From Vibrio xiamenensis (GTDB lineage Bacteria; Pseudomonadota; Gammaproteobacteria; Enterobacterales; Vibrionaceae): DNA of 64,000 nucleotides. Shown here one piece after another: positions 11,032 through 19,498 of this stretch. The notes below the pieces were generated by a model, which had not been told where the DNA came from, ran no database searches, and was given only the letters and a program-made list of their open reading frames with translations. Position 1 is the stretch's first letter. Each line of letters starts with the position of its first letter. The translations under genes were made by a program, and so were the position numbers. The stretch covers positions 62,001 through 126,000 of the forward strand of contig NZ_FNDD01000007.1 in assembly GCF_900100015.1 (NCBI RefSeq), in the 5' to 3' direction.

Positions 11032-11835
11032 ATGTTTGAGCTGAAAAAGGTTGTATCAGCGCTGCTGATGCCGCTCCCAGCAATGTTAATCATTGGCTTT
11101 CTAGGCCTGATGCTGATTATGTTTACCACACGTCAGAAATCGGGCTGTTTCATTGTTTTATTCTCTTTAGTAGGTATTTTCTTAATCTCGTTTCAACCGG
11201 TCACCTCGCGCCTTCTTATGACCATTGAACGTCAACATTCGGCTTTCTTTCCTGTCGATGGCTCGATTGATTACGTCATGGTTTTGGGTAGTAGCCATGT
11301 CGTTGATGACGATCTTCCACCTACATCGCAATTAAGCCGTACTGGATTAATGCGTCTTACTGAAGGCATTCGCGTGCTGCGTATGTACCCAGGTGCAAAA
11401 CTGATTTTGTCAGGTTATTCCGGTGGTTCTGAAGTCAGTAACGCGCGCATGATGGCAAAAGTCGCCCTCTCGCTCGGTGTATCTAAATCCGACATTATTT
11501 TACTCGAGACCGCCAAAGACACATGGGAAGAAGCTCGGCAAGCTGCCGCTTTTGTGCGAAACAAAAAGCTAGCGTTGGTTACGTCAGCCAGTCATATGGA
11601 CAGAGCGTTGCATGAGTTTCATGCGGCAGGGCTTAAGCCCTACCCGGCTCCTACCAATTATCTGGCGCAGAAAAACATTAAACAGTTTTGGGACCGCTAC
11701 ACACCGCAAAGCAAATACCTAGAGCAAAGCGAAATTTATTGGCATGAGCTGCTGGGTACAATTTGGCAAACACTACGTGATTGGGCCTCCGATTACGAAG
11801 AAACGGCCATCGAAGCGAAACAAACCAGCGCTTAA
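11032..11835 (+). CDS. elyC: Envelope biogenesis factor ElyC (DUF218/YdcF family)
   Basis: ElyC is an inner-membrane protein needed for normal peptidoglycan assembly and lipid-carrier use in E. coli. This 267-aa copy has two N-terminal membrane helices (about 10-30 and 37-57) and then a DUF218 domain starting at the VMVLGSSH strand, with a conserved SGYSGG turn. It is transcribed away from cmoM-mukFEB, the same neighbourhood as in E. coli. A TATAAT box at 10997-11002 may be its -10 element, but the -35 is poor. Confidence 0.9.
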   Translation: MFELKKVVSALLMPLPAMLIIGFLGLMLIMFTTRQKSGCFIVLFSLVGIFLISFQPVTSRLLMTIERQHSAFFPVDGSIDYVMVLGSSHVVDDDLPPTSQLSRTGLMRLTEGIRVLRMYPGAKLILSGYSGGSEVSNARMMAKVALSLGVSKSDIILLETAKDTWEEARQAAAFVRNKKLALVTSASHMDRALHEFHAAGLKPYPAPTNYLAQKNIKQFWDRYTPQSKYLEQSEIYWHELLGTIWQTLRDWASDYEETAIEAKQTSA

Positions 11836-11858
11836 GCAAGTTTCTTAATTCATCATCC

Positions 11859-11888
11859 AAAAAACCGAAGTTAACGCTTCGGTTTTTT
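11859..11888 (+). terminator. Terminator of elyC
   Basis: AACCGAAG and CTTCGGTT form an 8-bp stem around a 6-base loop, followed by a T run. It begins 24 bases after the elyC stop. Confidence 0.85.
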
Positions 11889-12215
11889 ATTGCAGGTAAT
11901 CAGTTAACTTGTAATCGACTGCTTTGATTCGCTAATTTCACGCCACAACGCTTAGCTCAAAGTGTTTGACTCAATTCAGCGCCTTTAGGCTATCGAGCTA
12001 TCCTATGGACTCATTCGAGCCAGTTAGTCCTTTCCCTGCCAAGAACATGGTATTGATTCAAATTCCACTCCAAAACTGATAAATGAGATTCCAGTCTGGA
12101 ACTCAAGCGGATTTATACGGTCTCAATGCGTGATAACGACTAAAATTAATTGCAACTATATGTCTGATTATCAAGCTTAGAAATGTCAAAAATAGCATTT
12201 AGAAATGTTTTTTGT
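11889..12215. other. Non-coding gap between elyC and purR
   Basis: I see no open frame with a ribosome site, no terminator and no repeat in this 327-base stretch. The purR promoter begins immediately after it. Confidence 0.6.
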
Positions 12216-12263
12216 TTGCTACTGAAAAAAATGCAGTCTAAAATACACGCCGCAAACAATTAC
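12216..12263 (+). promoter_or_regulatory. purR promoter with overlapping PurR operator-like site
   Basis: TTGCTA (12216-12221) and TAAAAT (12239-12244) are separated by exactly 17 bases, a good sigma-70 promoter. At the expected start point, the sequence CCGCAAACAATTAC (about 12250-12263) matches the left half of the pur operator (consensus ACGCAAACGTTTNC) and part of the right half. Autoregulation by PurR is known in E. coli and is inferred here. Confidence 0.6.
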
Positions 12264-12284
12264 AACAACTCAGCTAAAATGACT

Positions 12285-12313
12285 AACCGCTTGATCTATA
12301 GCGGTTTTTGTAT
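12285..12313 (+). terminator. Terminator-like hairpin in the purR leader
   Basis: AACCGC (12285-12290) and GCGGTT (12301-12306) form a 6-bp stem with a 10-base loop, followed by TTTGTATTTTT. It lies between the promoter and the purR start, so it could attenuate purR or end a small transcript of about 60 bases. Confidence 0.5.
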
Positions 12314-12387
12314 TTTTGATAGTTTTAAAAAATTTGTCATTCAAGCTTATTAATCCAATACCTTGTAGTATTCGAGTGGACAACCCT

Positions 12388-13395
12388 ATGGCAACCATTA
12401 AAGACGTCGCACGCCTCGCTGGCGTGTCAACAACGACTGTATCTCATGTCATCAACAAAACTCGTTTTGTTGCTGAAGCGACCCAAGAAAAGGTCATGGA
12501 AGCAGTAACAGAGTTGAACTATGCGCCAAGTGCAGTGGCTCGTAGCTTGAAATGCAACACCACACGTTCTATTGGTATGCTCGTAACGCAGTCAACCAAC
12601 CTGTTTTTCTCCGAGGTGATCGACGGGGTTGAAAGCTACTGCTATCGCCAAGGTTACACCTTGATTCTGTGTAACACCGGTGGCATCTATGAAAAACAGC
12701 GCGACTACATTCGCATGTTGGCCGAAAAGCGTGTCGACGGCATTTTGGTAATGTGCTCGGATTTAACTCAAGAATTGTCTGAAATGTTAGAGCGTCACTC
12801 TGACATTCCTAAAGTAATCATGGATTGGGGCCCGGAAAGCTCACAAGCCGATAAAATCATTGATAACTCAGAAGAAGGCGGCTATCTGGCCACCAAATAC
12901 CTGATTGAACATGGTCATACTCAAATCGCGTGTCTAAGCGGTCATTTTGAAAAAGCAGCCTGCCAAGAACGCATTCAAGGCTTTAAGCGTGCGATGGGTG
13001 AAGCCAACCTACCGGTCAACGAAGATTGGATTCTTGAAGGCAACTTTGAATGTGACACTGCAGTGCTAGCCGCAGATAAAATTGCGTCTTGGGATAACAA
13101 GCCAACAGCGGTATTTTGCTTCAACGATACCATGGCGTTAGGCCTAATGAGTCGTTTGCAACAAAATGGGATCCGCATTCCAGAAGATATGTCCGTGATT
13201 GGATATGACAATATTGAACTAGCTGAATACTTTTCGCCTCCCCTCACGACCATCCACCAGCCTAAGCGCCGCGTGGGTAAGAACGCTTTTGAGATACTTT
13301 TAGAGCGCATTAAAGACAAGGAACATGACAAGCGAATTTTCGAAATGCACCCTGAAATAGTAGAACGCTGTACAGTAAAAAACCTAATAAAATAA
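12388..13395 (+). CDS. purR: Purine repressor PurR (LacI family)
   Basis: PurR represses purine synthesis genes when bound to hypoxanthine or guanine. The protein (335 aa; E. coli 341) starts [29 protein letters not shown] with the LacI helix-turn-helix and hinge helix (about 1-57), then a periplasmic-binding-protein-like effector domain. An in-frame upstream extension of 24 codons was rejected because the family start is at MATIKDV and the extension is not conserved-looking. It has its own promoter with a likely self-operator. Confidence 0.95.
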   Translation: MATIKDVARLAGVSTTTVSHVINKTRFVAEATQEKVMEAVTELNYAPSAVARSLKCNTTRSIGMLVTQSTNLFFSEVIDGVESYCYRQGYTLILCNTGGIYEKQRDYIRMLAEKRVDGILVMCSDLTQELSEMLERHSDIPKVIMDWGPESSQADKIIDNSEEGGYLATKYLIEHGHTQIACLSGHFEKAACQERIQGFKRAMGEANLPVNEDWILEGNFECDTAVLAADKIASWDNKPTAVFCFNDTMALGLMSRLQQNGIRIPEDMSVIGYDNIELAEYFSPPLTTIHQPKRRVGKNAFEILLERIKDKEHDKRIFEMHPEIVERCTVKNLIK

Positions 13396-13555
13396 ACAAC
13401 ATAGCGTACGTCCGTGATTTGAATCTTATTTCTTGGATCAATCGCATATTTTGAAATCATTTCTTGAAGCAGGATCACAGAATTAAAAACATATTGTGAT
13501 CAGTCCCGCACATGCTGTTTTATGCTGTTTCTTGATGTAACAACGTAACCCAGCC
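13396..13555. other. Upstream part of the tfoY leader region
   Basis: No gene is visible. The stretch holds a 7-bp inverted repeat, GATCACA (13473-13479) and TGTGATC (13495-13501), 15 bases apart. It also holds a tandem 10-base duplication, ATGCTGTTTT/ATGCTGTTTC (13512-13531), just before the riboswitch. Promoters of the long tfoY transcript should lie here. Confidence 0.5.
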
Positions 13556-13649
13556 ACGCACAGGGCAAACCATTCGAAAGGATGGGACGCAAAGCTTCCG
13601 GCCTTACCCATAAGTGACAGTTATGAAAGGTAGCGGGGTTGCCGATGGC
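13556..13649 (+). ncRNA. Cyclic-di-GMP-I riboswitch aptamer (GEMM-I, Vc2 type)
   Basis: The core matches the V. cholerae Vc2 riboswitch nearly base for base. CACGCACAGGGCAAACCATT opens the aptamer, a GAAA tetraloop caps the second helix, GGGACGCAAAGC and TCCGGCC form the junction, and GGTAGCGGGGTTGCCGATGG closes it. A GAAA sequence and the GNRA-type contact loop are present. Vc2 controls tfoY in V. cholerae, and the gene downstream here is tfoY. The ligand is cyclic-di-GMP. Confidence 0.95.
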
Positions 13650-13652
13650 AAA

Positions 13653-13690
13653 TATGTAAACTTAACAACATATTGACAATAGTTTACATA
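13653..13690 (+). repeat. Nine-base inverted repeat after the aptamer
   Basis: TATGTAAAC (13653-13661) and GTTTACATA (13682-13690) are perfect inverted copies separated by 20 bases. They could be an RNA stem in the expression platform or a protein operator over the internal promoter, whose -35 box lies inside the loop. Confidence 0.7.
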
Positions 13691-13703
13691 GTTTTGCTAA
13701 TCT
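13673..13703 (+). promoter_or_regulatory. Internal tfoY promoter downstream of the riboswitch
   Basis: A perfect TTGACA (13673-13678) is followed by either GCTAAT (13696-13701, spacing 17) or the extended -10 TGCTAATCT (13695-13703). Transcripts from here would lack the aptamer, giving a cyclic-di-GMP-independent route to tfoY. Confidence 0.55.
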
Positions 13704-13746
13704 CTCGGACCTAAATTGGTGGCATCAAACACCGAGAAAAAAAAGC

Positions 13747-14340
13747 ATGGACAAACCAGTACTTAAAGATTCAATGCGTCTATTCGAGCAGCTAGGTAGA
13801 GTAAAATCTCGTTCAATGTTTGGCGGATTTGGCATTTTTGTTGATGACACAATGTTTGCACTTGTCGTCGGAGACAAACTTCATATTCGCGCGAATGAGA
13901 AGTCGACAGCACAATTTAAAGATAAAGGTTATGAACCTTATGTCTATAAAAAACGTGGTTTCCCTGTCGTCACTAAGTACTACGCAATGCCAATGGACTG
14001 GCCAAATCAGATCGATTACCTACTTGACTTAGCTAAAGATGCTTTAGCAGTAGCCAAGTTGGAAAAAGAAACACAACAACAAGCGAAACCCGATCGCTTG
14101 AAAGATCTTCCCAATCTTAGGCTTGCAACAGAACGAATGCTCAAGAAAGCCGGAATTTCTTCAGTGGCACAACTGGAAGAGACTGGTGCACTAGGTGCTT
14201 ATCGTGCAATCCAAGATTCACACGCTTCAGATGTGAGCTTAGAGTTACTTTGGGCTCTTGAGGGTGCGATTAAGGGAACACACTGGTCAGTCATACCGCA
14301 AGATCGACGCAGCGAGTTGATGGCAGGACTGAACGGCTGA
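13747..14340 (+). CDS. tfoY: TfoY, TfoX-family regulator
   Basis: TfoY is the TfoX paralogue that in V. cholerae promotes motility and type VI secretion defences rather than chitin-induced competence. The 197-aa protein has a TfoX N-terminal domain (about 1-95, with [14 protein letters not shown]) and a TfoX C-terminal helix-hairpin-helix-like domain (about 108-190, with [17 protein letters not shown]). The start ATG at 13747 has only a weak GAG ribosome site inside a potential hairpin. The Vc2-type riboswitch upstream decides TfoY over TfoX. A strong terminator follows. Confidence 0.93.
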   Translation: MDKPVLKDSMRLFEQLGRVKSRSMFGGFGIFVDDTMFALVVGDKLHIRANEKSTAQFKDKGYEPYVYKKRGFPVVTKYYAMPMDWPNQIDYLLDLAKDALAVAKLEKETQQQAKPDRLKDLPNLRLATERMLKKAGISSVAQLEETGALGAYRAIQDSHASDVSLELLWALEGAIKGTHWSVIPQDRRSELMAGLNG

Positions 14341-14364
14341 ATTAAGTTAAGTCACATCACGAAC

Positions 14365-14396
14365 AAACCAGTGCAGAAATGCACTGGTTTTTTTTT
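14365..14396 (+). terminator. Terminator of tfoY
   Basis: AACCAGTGCA and TGCACTGGTT make a 10-bp stem with a short GAAA-like loop and nine T after it. Confidence 0.9.
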
Positions 14397-14508
14397 GCCT
14401 GTATGAAAGATAATATCGCTTAGCACGTTCCTATAATTTAAGTGACTTCATCAGTTGGTTTAGTCGGTGTTTATTGCACCGTTCCCCCATACCTTAAAGG
14501 CATTTTTA

Positions 14509-15195
14509 ATGGTCAGAATAAGCCGAAAGTTCATCTTGGCAAGCATAATTATATTATTGATTACAATAACTATTTACCAGACTCGTCAGTATTTCACTCT
14601 CGACAACGCAAAAGTCTACCAACAGCTATTGACAGATTTAATTTCACAATATTTCTGGCTTGCTGCAAGTGTGTATTTTGTTAGTTACGTTGTCCTCACC
14701 GCCCTCTCCATTCCCGGAGCGACGGTAGTGACCTTACTGGGTGCCGCCGCATTTGGCTTCTGGACAAGTTTGTTGCTGGTCTCCTTCGCCAGCTCAGTCG
14801 GTGCTACTCTCGCATTTCTAATGAGCCGATATTTCCTGCGAAGTTGGGTACAAAAACGCTTTGGCGACAAACTCTTGACCATCAATCAAGGTATCGAACG
14901 AGATGGTGCAATGTACTTATTTTCCCTTCGTTTAATACCTATTTTTCCGTTCTTTATTATTAATTTATTAATGGGAATTACCCCGATTACCACGTTGCGC
15001 TTCTATTGGATAAGCCAAATCGGCATGTTGCCTGGCACCGCGGTGTATCTCAATGCCGGTACTCAACTTGCGCAAATCGATTCATTATCAGGAATCATTT
15101 CACCTGCGGTGTTAATGTCGATGGCACTGCTTGGCGTGTTTCCTATACTAGCTAAATGGATGATAACAAAATGGAAAGCGGTCACAGACCGTTAA
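14509..15195 (+). CDS. TVP38/TMEM64 (VTT, DedA-like) membrane protein
   Basis: The 228-aa protein is mostly hydrophobic with about six membrane segments and a VTT-domain core: the IPGATVVTLLGAAAFG stretch (about 65-80) and the later FPFFIINLLMG segment. Relatives include DedA-type lipid transporters or flippases. The ATG at 14509 was preferred to the GTG at 14467 because AAAGG lies 8 bases upstream and the longer form adds no conserved sequence. The DUF2007 gene begins only 10 bases after its stop, so the two are probably cotranscribed. Substrate unknown. Confidence 0.85.
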   Translation: MVRISRKFILASIIILLITITIYQTRQYFTLDNAKVYQQLLTDLISQYFWLAASVYFVSYVVLTALSIPGATVVTLLGAAAFGFWTSLLLVSFASSVGATLAFLMSRYFLRSWVQKRFGDKLLTINQGIERDGAMYLFSLRLIPIFPFFIINLLMGITPITTLRFYWISQIGMLPGTAVYLNAGTQLAQIDSLSGIISPAVLMSMALLGVFPILAKWMITKWKAVTDR

Positions 15196-15205
15196 AGGGG
15201 GCGAA

Positions 15206-15542
15206 GTGAAAATCTATATCGGAGGAGACTCCGATAGAAACCCACATTGTGTGCGGTTTGCTTACATCACAACATATCGATTGCGAAGTGCGCGGCGAGA
15301 ATCTATTTAGCCTCCAAGGAGAAGTGCCGTTTGACGAAACAACGCTTCCTTACATTTGGCTAAATGAACCTGAACAGTTTCAAGCGGCCAAGCAATTAAT
15401 CAAAGACTACGACGCCCACCAACACTTTCCAAATGTTGATTGGCGCTGCCATCAATGTGGTGAGATGAATGAAGGTAACTTTGCCGTCTGTTGGCACTGC
15501 GGTGAATCCTATCAGCCGATTAGCCGATCTGATTTTGAATAA
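15206..15542 (+). CDS. DUF2007 zinc-ribbon protein with apparent frameshift near the start
   Basis: A GTG at 15206 with ribosome site AAAGGGGG (15194-15201) opens the frame MKIYIGGDS, typical of DUF2007 proteins. The family-like continuation IETHIVCGLL lies one frame away, from 15234. Removing the single G at 15233 joins them. The rest reads cleanly to 15542: a DUF2007 domain and a C-terminal zinc ribbon with CHQCGE and CWHCGE. Without the correction only a GTG at 15249, with no ribosome site, could start the frame. This is either a one-base assembly error or a broken gene. Function of the family is unknown. Confidence 0.65.
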
Positions 15543-16317
15543 ACTGAATTGAACGTTGGTTGAATTCATCGGGGCGCTCGACATTACACACGTGCCCACA
15601 ATCCGCAATTTCATGTAATTGACTGAACTTATGCGCTGCAACCATCTCTTTCACAGGTTGGATAAACATGTAGTCCAACTCCCCCATCACATACAGCGTC
15701 GGAATCGCCAGATCACTCTCTTTGAAATAGCGCATCAAAGGGTTGACCTCGGACGTAAGCGTGTACCAGCGTTTAAATTCCTTCTGACACAGCTTCTTCG
15801 CTTCACGAATAAAAAGCAATCGTGACTGACGCTGATTACGTTGTGGCATGACTATATATGCAAATAACTTGTATAACCACATATAAGGGATGACATGCTT
15901 GAAAAGGTCACCTAGGGCCACCAGAACTTGCGAACGGGTGTTAAAACGCGTTACAGCGCCTCCTAGCACCATAGACAGAATTCGCTCCGGTGCAATTTCT
16001 GCTGCAGTGCGAACGATAATGGTGCCAAGCGACATCCCCACAAAGTGAGCAGCTTGAATATTGAGGTGATCCATAACATGTAAAATGTCGCGAGATACCG
16101 ATTGAAAGGTATAGCGTTTCGCAATCAGATCTTTAAGTAATCGATTGGATTTTCCATGACCACGAAGATCGATTAACAGCAAGTTAAAGTGCTGTTTATA
16201 CGCTTTAACCTGTTTACACCAAATCGAAGAGCTTCCTCCCGCACCATGCACAAACACCACCCACTCCTGACTGGTTGGATGGTAATAGGTTTTGTGAAAA
16301 AGCAAAGTGTTTGACAT
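15520..16317 (-). CDS. Alpha/beta hydrolase family protein
   Basis: The protein (265 aa) is a single alpha/beta hydrolase domain: oxyanion-hole motif HGAGGSSSIW (about 24-33), nucleophile elbow GMSLG (about 93-97), an acid-bearing strand GELDYMF (about 213-219) and a C-terminal DCGHVCNVERP with the catalytic His. No signal peptide is present, so it is cytoplasmic. The substrate cannot be deduced. It converges on the DUF2007 gene, and the 3' ends overlap by 23 bases. Confidence 0.85.
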   Translation of the reverse strand: MSNTLLFHKTYYHPTSQEWVVFVHGAGGSSSIWCKQVKAYKQHFNLLLIDLRGHGKSNRLLKDLIAKRYTFQSVSRDILHVMDHLNIQAAHFVGMSLGTIIVRTAAEIAPERILSMVLGGAVTRFNTRSQVLVALGDLFKHVIPYMWLYKLFAYIVMPQRNQRQSRLLFIREAKKLCQKEFKRWYTLTSEVNPLMRYFKESDLAIPTLYVMGELDYMFIQPVKEMVAAHKFSQLHEIADCGHVCNVERPDEFNQRSIQFIQNQIG

Positions 16318-16528
16318 ATCGACAAATGGTCCCTGTGTCGCTGGATTCGATTGGCAGCAAGACTAGCATAAGGTGTGAATGAAGGAAGCCGAATTAGATC
16401 AAAAAGCCGGTTTTACGTTGACTAACTGACGAACAATTCGGCGTTGCCTGACACACCAAGTAATAAAAAGCTAAGCCGAATAGGCATCAATGTCACCTAC
16501 ATTACCCAGTTTAGCCTCTCCCTCACTC

Positions 16529-18004
16529 TCAGCGATATATGGTTTCTTTCTCAATGGCGCTTCGATACAGTTCAAGATAATGCTTCGCCGCGCTGCTCCA
16601 ACAAAAATCTTGTTGCATCGCTCGCTGGCGAAGTTGATTGATCTTCTCAGGTTGCTGCTCAAACAGCAGCAAAGAACTTAGCATAGTGATCAACAATTGC
16701 TCTGGACTTGGGTCATAAAAAGCAAACCCCGTCGCTTCAGGTGCGTTTTGGCCGTAATCGATAACGGTGTCTTTCAAGCCGCCAACACTGCGCACAATCG
16801 GTAAGGTGCCATAAGCCATGCTATAAATCTGATTGAGACCACACGGCTCAAATTCAGAAGGCATCAGAAAGAAATCCGACCCAGCTTCAACCCAGTGAGC
16901 AAGTTCGTTGTCATAAGCTTCGATAAAGCGCAGCTTGTCTGGAAATTGTTCCGCGAGTGCTTTGAGCTTGGTCGCCATGCCAATTTCCCCAGTGCCCACC
17001 ACCACCATCTGTACATTATGCTCAAGAAATTGGGCCAATATCGGCAATAAATATTGAATGCCTTTCTGGTGAGTCAACCGGCACACCATGCCGTACATAG
17101 CGTTAGAGACTTCCGGCAAGCCAAGACGTTGCTGCAGTGCAGCCTTACACGCTTGTTTACCACCGAGCAAGCTATCGAGCTCCTGCGTGTAATTGGCTGG
17201 AATCAAAGTATCGGTTGCCGGGTTCCACGTTTGATAATCGCAGCCATTTAGAATGCCGACTAAATCGCCACTACGCTGCTGAAACTCACGCCCCATACCG
17301 TGGCTACCAAGTTCGGTTTTGAGCTCTTGAGCATACGTTGGGCTAACCGCAACGATTTTATCCGCAGTCATCACGCCCGCTTTAAGCATCGTGATATGAC
17401 TGGCGCTGACGGCCGCTTCTGGAACATGTTTGGTATGAAATTCCGGAATACAACGCAGTTCATCGTAACTAAATACCCCTTTGAACACCGCATTGTGCAC
17501 CGATAAAACACTACGAATGCGATGAAAAAACGAGTTGTCTCGATAGCGCTGACGCAATAAATAGGGAACAAGCCCGGTATGCCAGTCGTTGGAGTGTATG
17601 ATTTGAGGCTTGAAATTGAGTTTCGGTAACATGTCTAGGCAAGCGGCGCTAAAAAACGCAAACCGTTCGCCGTTATCCATATACGCTTGGTTGTGCTCTG
17701 CGTACATTTCTGGCCTATCGAAGTAACGTTCACATTCGATCGCATAGACACAGACCTCACCAAGCGCCAATTGACGCACTCGATACTGCGTATGAGGCCA
17801 AAATGTTAGCTCTGTGTCTAACACAACAGGGGCTTCGTGCACGCCTTCAATACGACTGTATGCTGGTATACATAGACGTACATCTTGACCCAACTGCTTC
17901 AAACTTTCCGGAAGCGCTCTTGCTACATCGGCAAGACCGCCACTTTTAATTAAACCATCTGCTTCTGACGCAACAAATAGCACCGCTAAGTTGTCAGTAA
18001 CCAA
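16529..18004 (-). CDS. glgA: Glycogen synthase GlgA
   Basis: GlgA extends glycogen chains from ADP-glucose. The 491-aa protein has the N-terminal ADP-glucose motif KSGGLADV (Lys20) and the C-terminal GT-B motif SEFEPCGLNQIYSMAYGTLP. The start codon is TTG at 18004. AAGGAG sits 6 bases before it and the resulting N-terminus matches Vibrio GlgA, so the unusual start is well supported. It overlaps the glgC stop by 11 bases, giving a coupled glgC-glgA unit. Confidence 0.95.
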   Translation of the reverse strand: MVTDNLAVLFVASEADGLIKSGGLADVARALPESLKQLGQDVRLCIPAYSRIEGVHEAPVVLDTELTFWPHTQYRVRQLALGEVCVYAIECERYFDRPEMYAEHNQAYMDNGERFAFFSAACLDMLPKLNFKPQIIHSNDWHTGLVPYLLRQRYRDNSFFHRIRSVLSVHNAVFKGVFSYDELRCIPEFHTKHVPEAAVSASHITMLKAGVMTADKIVAVSPTYAQELKTELGSHGMGREFQQRSGDLVGILNGCDYQTWNPATDTLIPANYTQELDSLLGGKQACKAALQQRLGLPEVSNAMYGMVCRLTHQKGIQYLLPILAQFLEHNVQMVVVGTGEIGMATKLKALAEQFPDKLRFIEAYDNELAHWVEAGSDFFLMPSEFEPCGLNQIYSMAYGTLPIVRSVGGLKDTVIDYGQNAPEATGFAFYDPSPEQLLITMLSSLLLFEQQPEKINQLRQRAMQQDFCWSSAAKHYLELYRSAIEKETIYR

Positions 18005-19211
18005 TTTTTGCTCCTTTGGGGATTACCACAATTCCATTGTCAGATACATCATATCGCTGTCTATCTTCAAACTCATTGACTCCGATGCATGTACCTGGTG
18101 CGATATCGACATCCTTATCCACGATAACACGTCGAAGCGTACAGCCTGCGCCGATTTTTACACTACCTAAGAAAATACTTTCGCTTATGTCACAATCGGA
18201 TGCAACGTTGGTGCGAAAACCTAGAACCGATTTCTTGATTTTGGAGCCGCGAATGTAACTACCGTTACACACTAAGCTATCAATAATTTGTACTTTCCCT
18301 TGCTCTGAGTCGGTAAAGGTTGCAGGCGGTAGCGGCGGCTGATAGGTATGCAATGGCCATTTGCGATTGTAGAGTGAAAATGGTGCGTCTACTTCAAGTA
18401 AGTCCATATGCGCCTGCCAGTAAGAATCAATCGTACCTACATCGCGCCAATAGGTAACCTCTTTCTCTCCTGGAATAAAGTTTTCGCTAAAGTCATACAC
18501 ATACACATCACCACGAGGAAACATTTTAGGAATGATGTTTTTTCCGAAATCATGTGAAGAACCCACATCTTCAGCATCTTCAATTAGCTCCGCAAACAGG
18601 GCTGGTGCTTCAAACACATAGTTACCCATCGAGACCAAAGCCACACCAGGCATACCCGGAATCGATTTGGGGTTCGCTGGTTTTTCCTCAAAGCCTATCA
18701 TTCTCCCTTGCTCATCAACTTCAATGACGCCAAAATCACTCGCCTCAGATGCAGGCATACGAATCGCGGATACGGTGAGTTGAGCCCCTTTGTGCTTATG
18801 AAATTCCAGCATTTGGCGAATATCCATTTTATAGATATGGTCTGAACCAAAGATACAAATTTGTTGCGCCTCAGATACTTCCATAAACTGAAGGTTTTGA
18901 TAAATCGCATCGGCTGTACCTTCATACCAACGTTTACCAGTTCGCATTTGTGCCGGAATTGCATCAATAAATCGGTCGGTGATACCGCTAATATTCCAGC
19001 CTTTCTTTAAATGCCGATTGAGAGATTGGGATTTAAATTGGGTAAGCACATAAATGCGCATTAAATCGGCATTCACAAAATTATTGAGCGCGAAATCGAT
19101 CAAACGATAACTGCCACCAAATGGCACCGAGGGTTTGCTTCTTGAATTTGTCAGTGGACGTAACCTTGAACCTTCACCGCCCGCTAAAATCATACCCAGA
19201 ACTCCGGCCAT
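17994..19211 (-). CDS. glgC: Glucose-1-phosphate adenylyltransferase GlgC
   Basis: GlgC makes ADP-glucose from ATP and glucose-1-phosphate, the committed step of glycogen synthesis. The 405-aa protein has the nucleotidyltransferase signature GMILAGGEGSRLRPLT near its start, the sugar-phosphate lysine region FEEKP and a C-terminal left-handed beta-helix (from about 300). The ATG at 19211 was chosen for the family start and the strong GGAGGGG site just upstream. An in-frame extension to 19247 is unlikely. Confidence 0.96.
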   Translation of the reverse strand: MAGVLGMILAGGEGSRLRPLTNSRSKPSVPFGGSYRLIDFALNNFVNADLMRIYVLTQFKSQSLNRHLKKGWNISGITDRFIDAIPAQMRTGKRWYEGTADAIYQNLQFMEVSEAQQICIFGSDHIYKMDIRQMLEFHKHKGAQLTVSAIRMPASEASDFGVIEVDEQGRMIGFEEKPANPKSIPGMPGVALVSMGNYVFEAPALFAELIEDAEDVGSSHDFGKNIIPKMFPRGDVYVYDFSENFIPGEKEVTYWRDVGTIDSYWQAHMDLLEVDAPFSLYNRKWPLHTYQPPLPPATFTDSEQGKVQIIDSLVCNGSYIRGSKIKKSVLGFRTNVASDCDISESIFLGSVKIGAGCTLRRVIVDKDVDIAPGTCIGVNEFEDRQRYDVSDNGIVVIPKGAKIGY

Positions 19212-19498
19212 ATACCCCTCCGCTTTGTTGCAACTGTGAACAAACATACTGAACGTTTTTATTCACTCAGATCACAACCAAAAGCTCTGAGTCACTAGCA
19301 TGACGCCGACTTGTCGTTTTCGCGCACAAAATAAGCAATCACATGTATATAGATAACGTGATTCCGTATGGGATACAAATTAAATTTATGATTATTTTTT
19401 CTATATAGGAATTTGAAAAATAAAGAATATTCTATAGAAACATCACTTAATGCCAGACTAAATAAAAGCAACCATAAGTAAGCAGGTTTTTATAAAAA
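19212..19498. other. AT-rich gap upstream of glgC
   Basis: No gene is seen. It should hold the glgC promoter. An 8-bp inverted repeat, TTTCTATA (19398-19405) and TATAGAAA (19433-19440), lies in the AT-rich half beyond the GGDEF gene stop. It lacks a T run in that gene's direction. Confidence 0.5.

Noticed and set aside
16388..16442. GCCGAATT/AATTCGGC inverted repeat between the hydrolase and glgA
   Set aside because: The arms are about 39 bases apart and no T run follows; it is too weak to call a terminator or operator.
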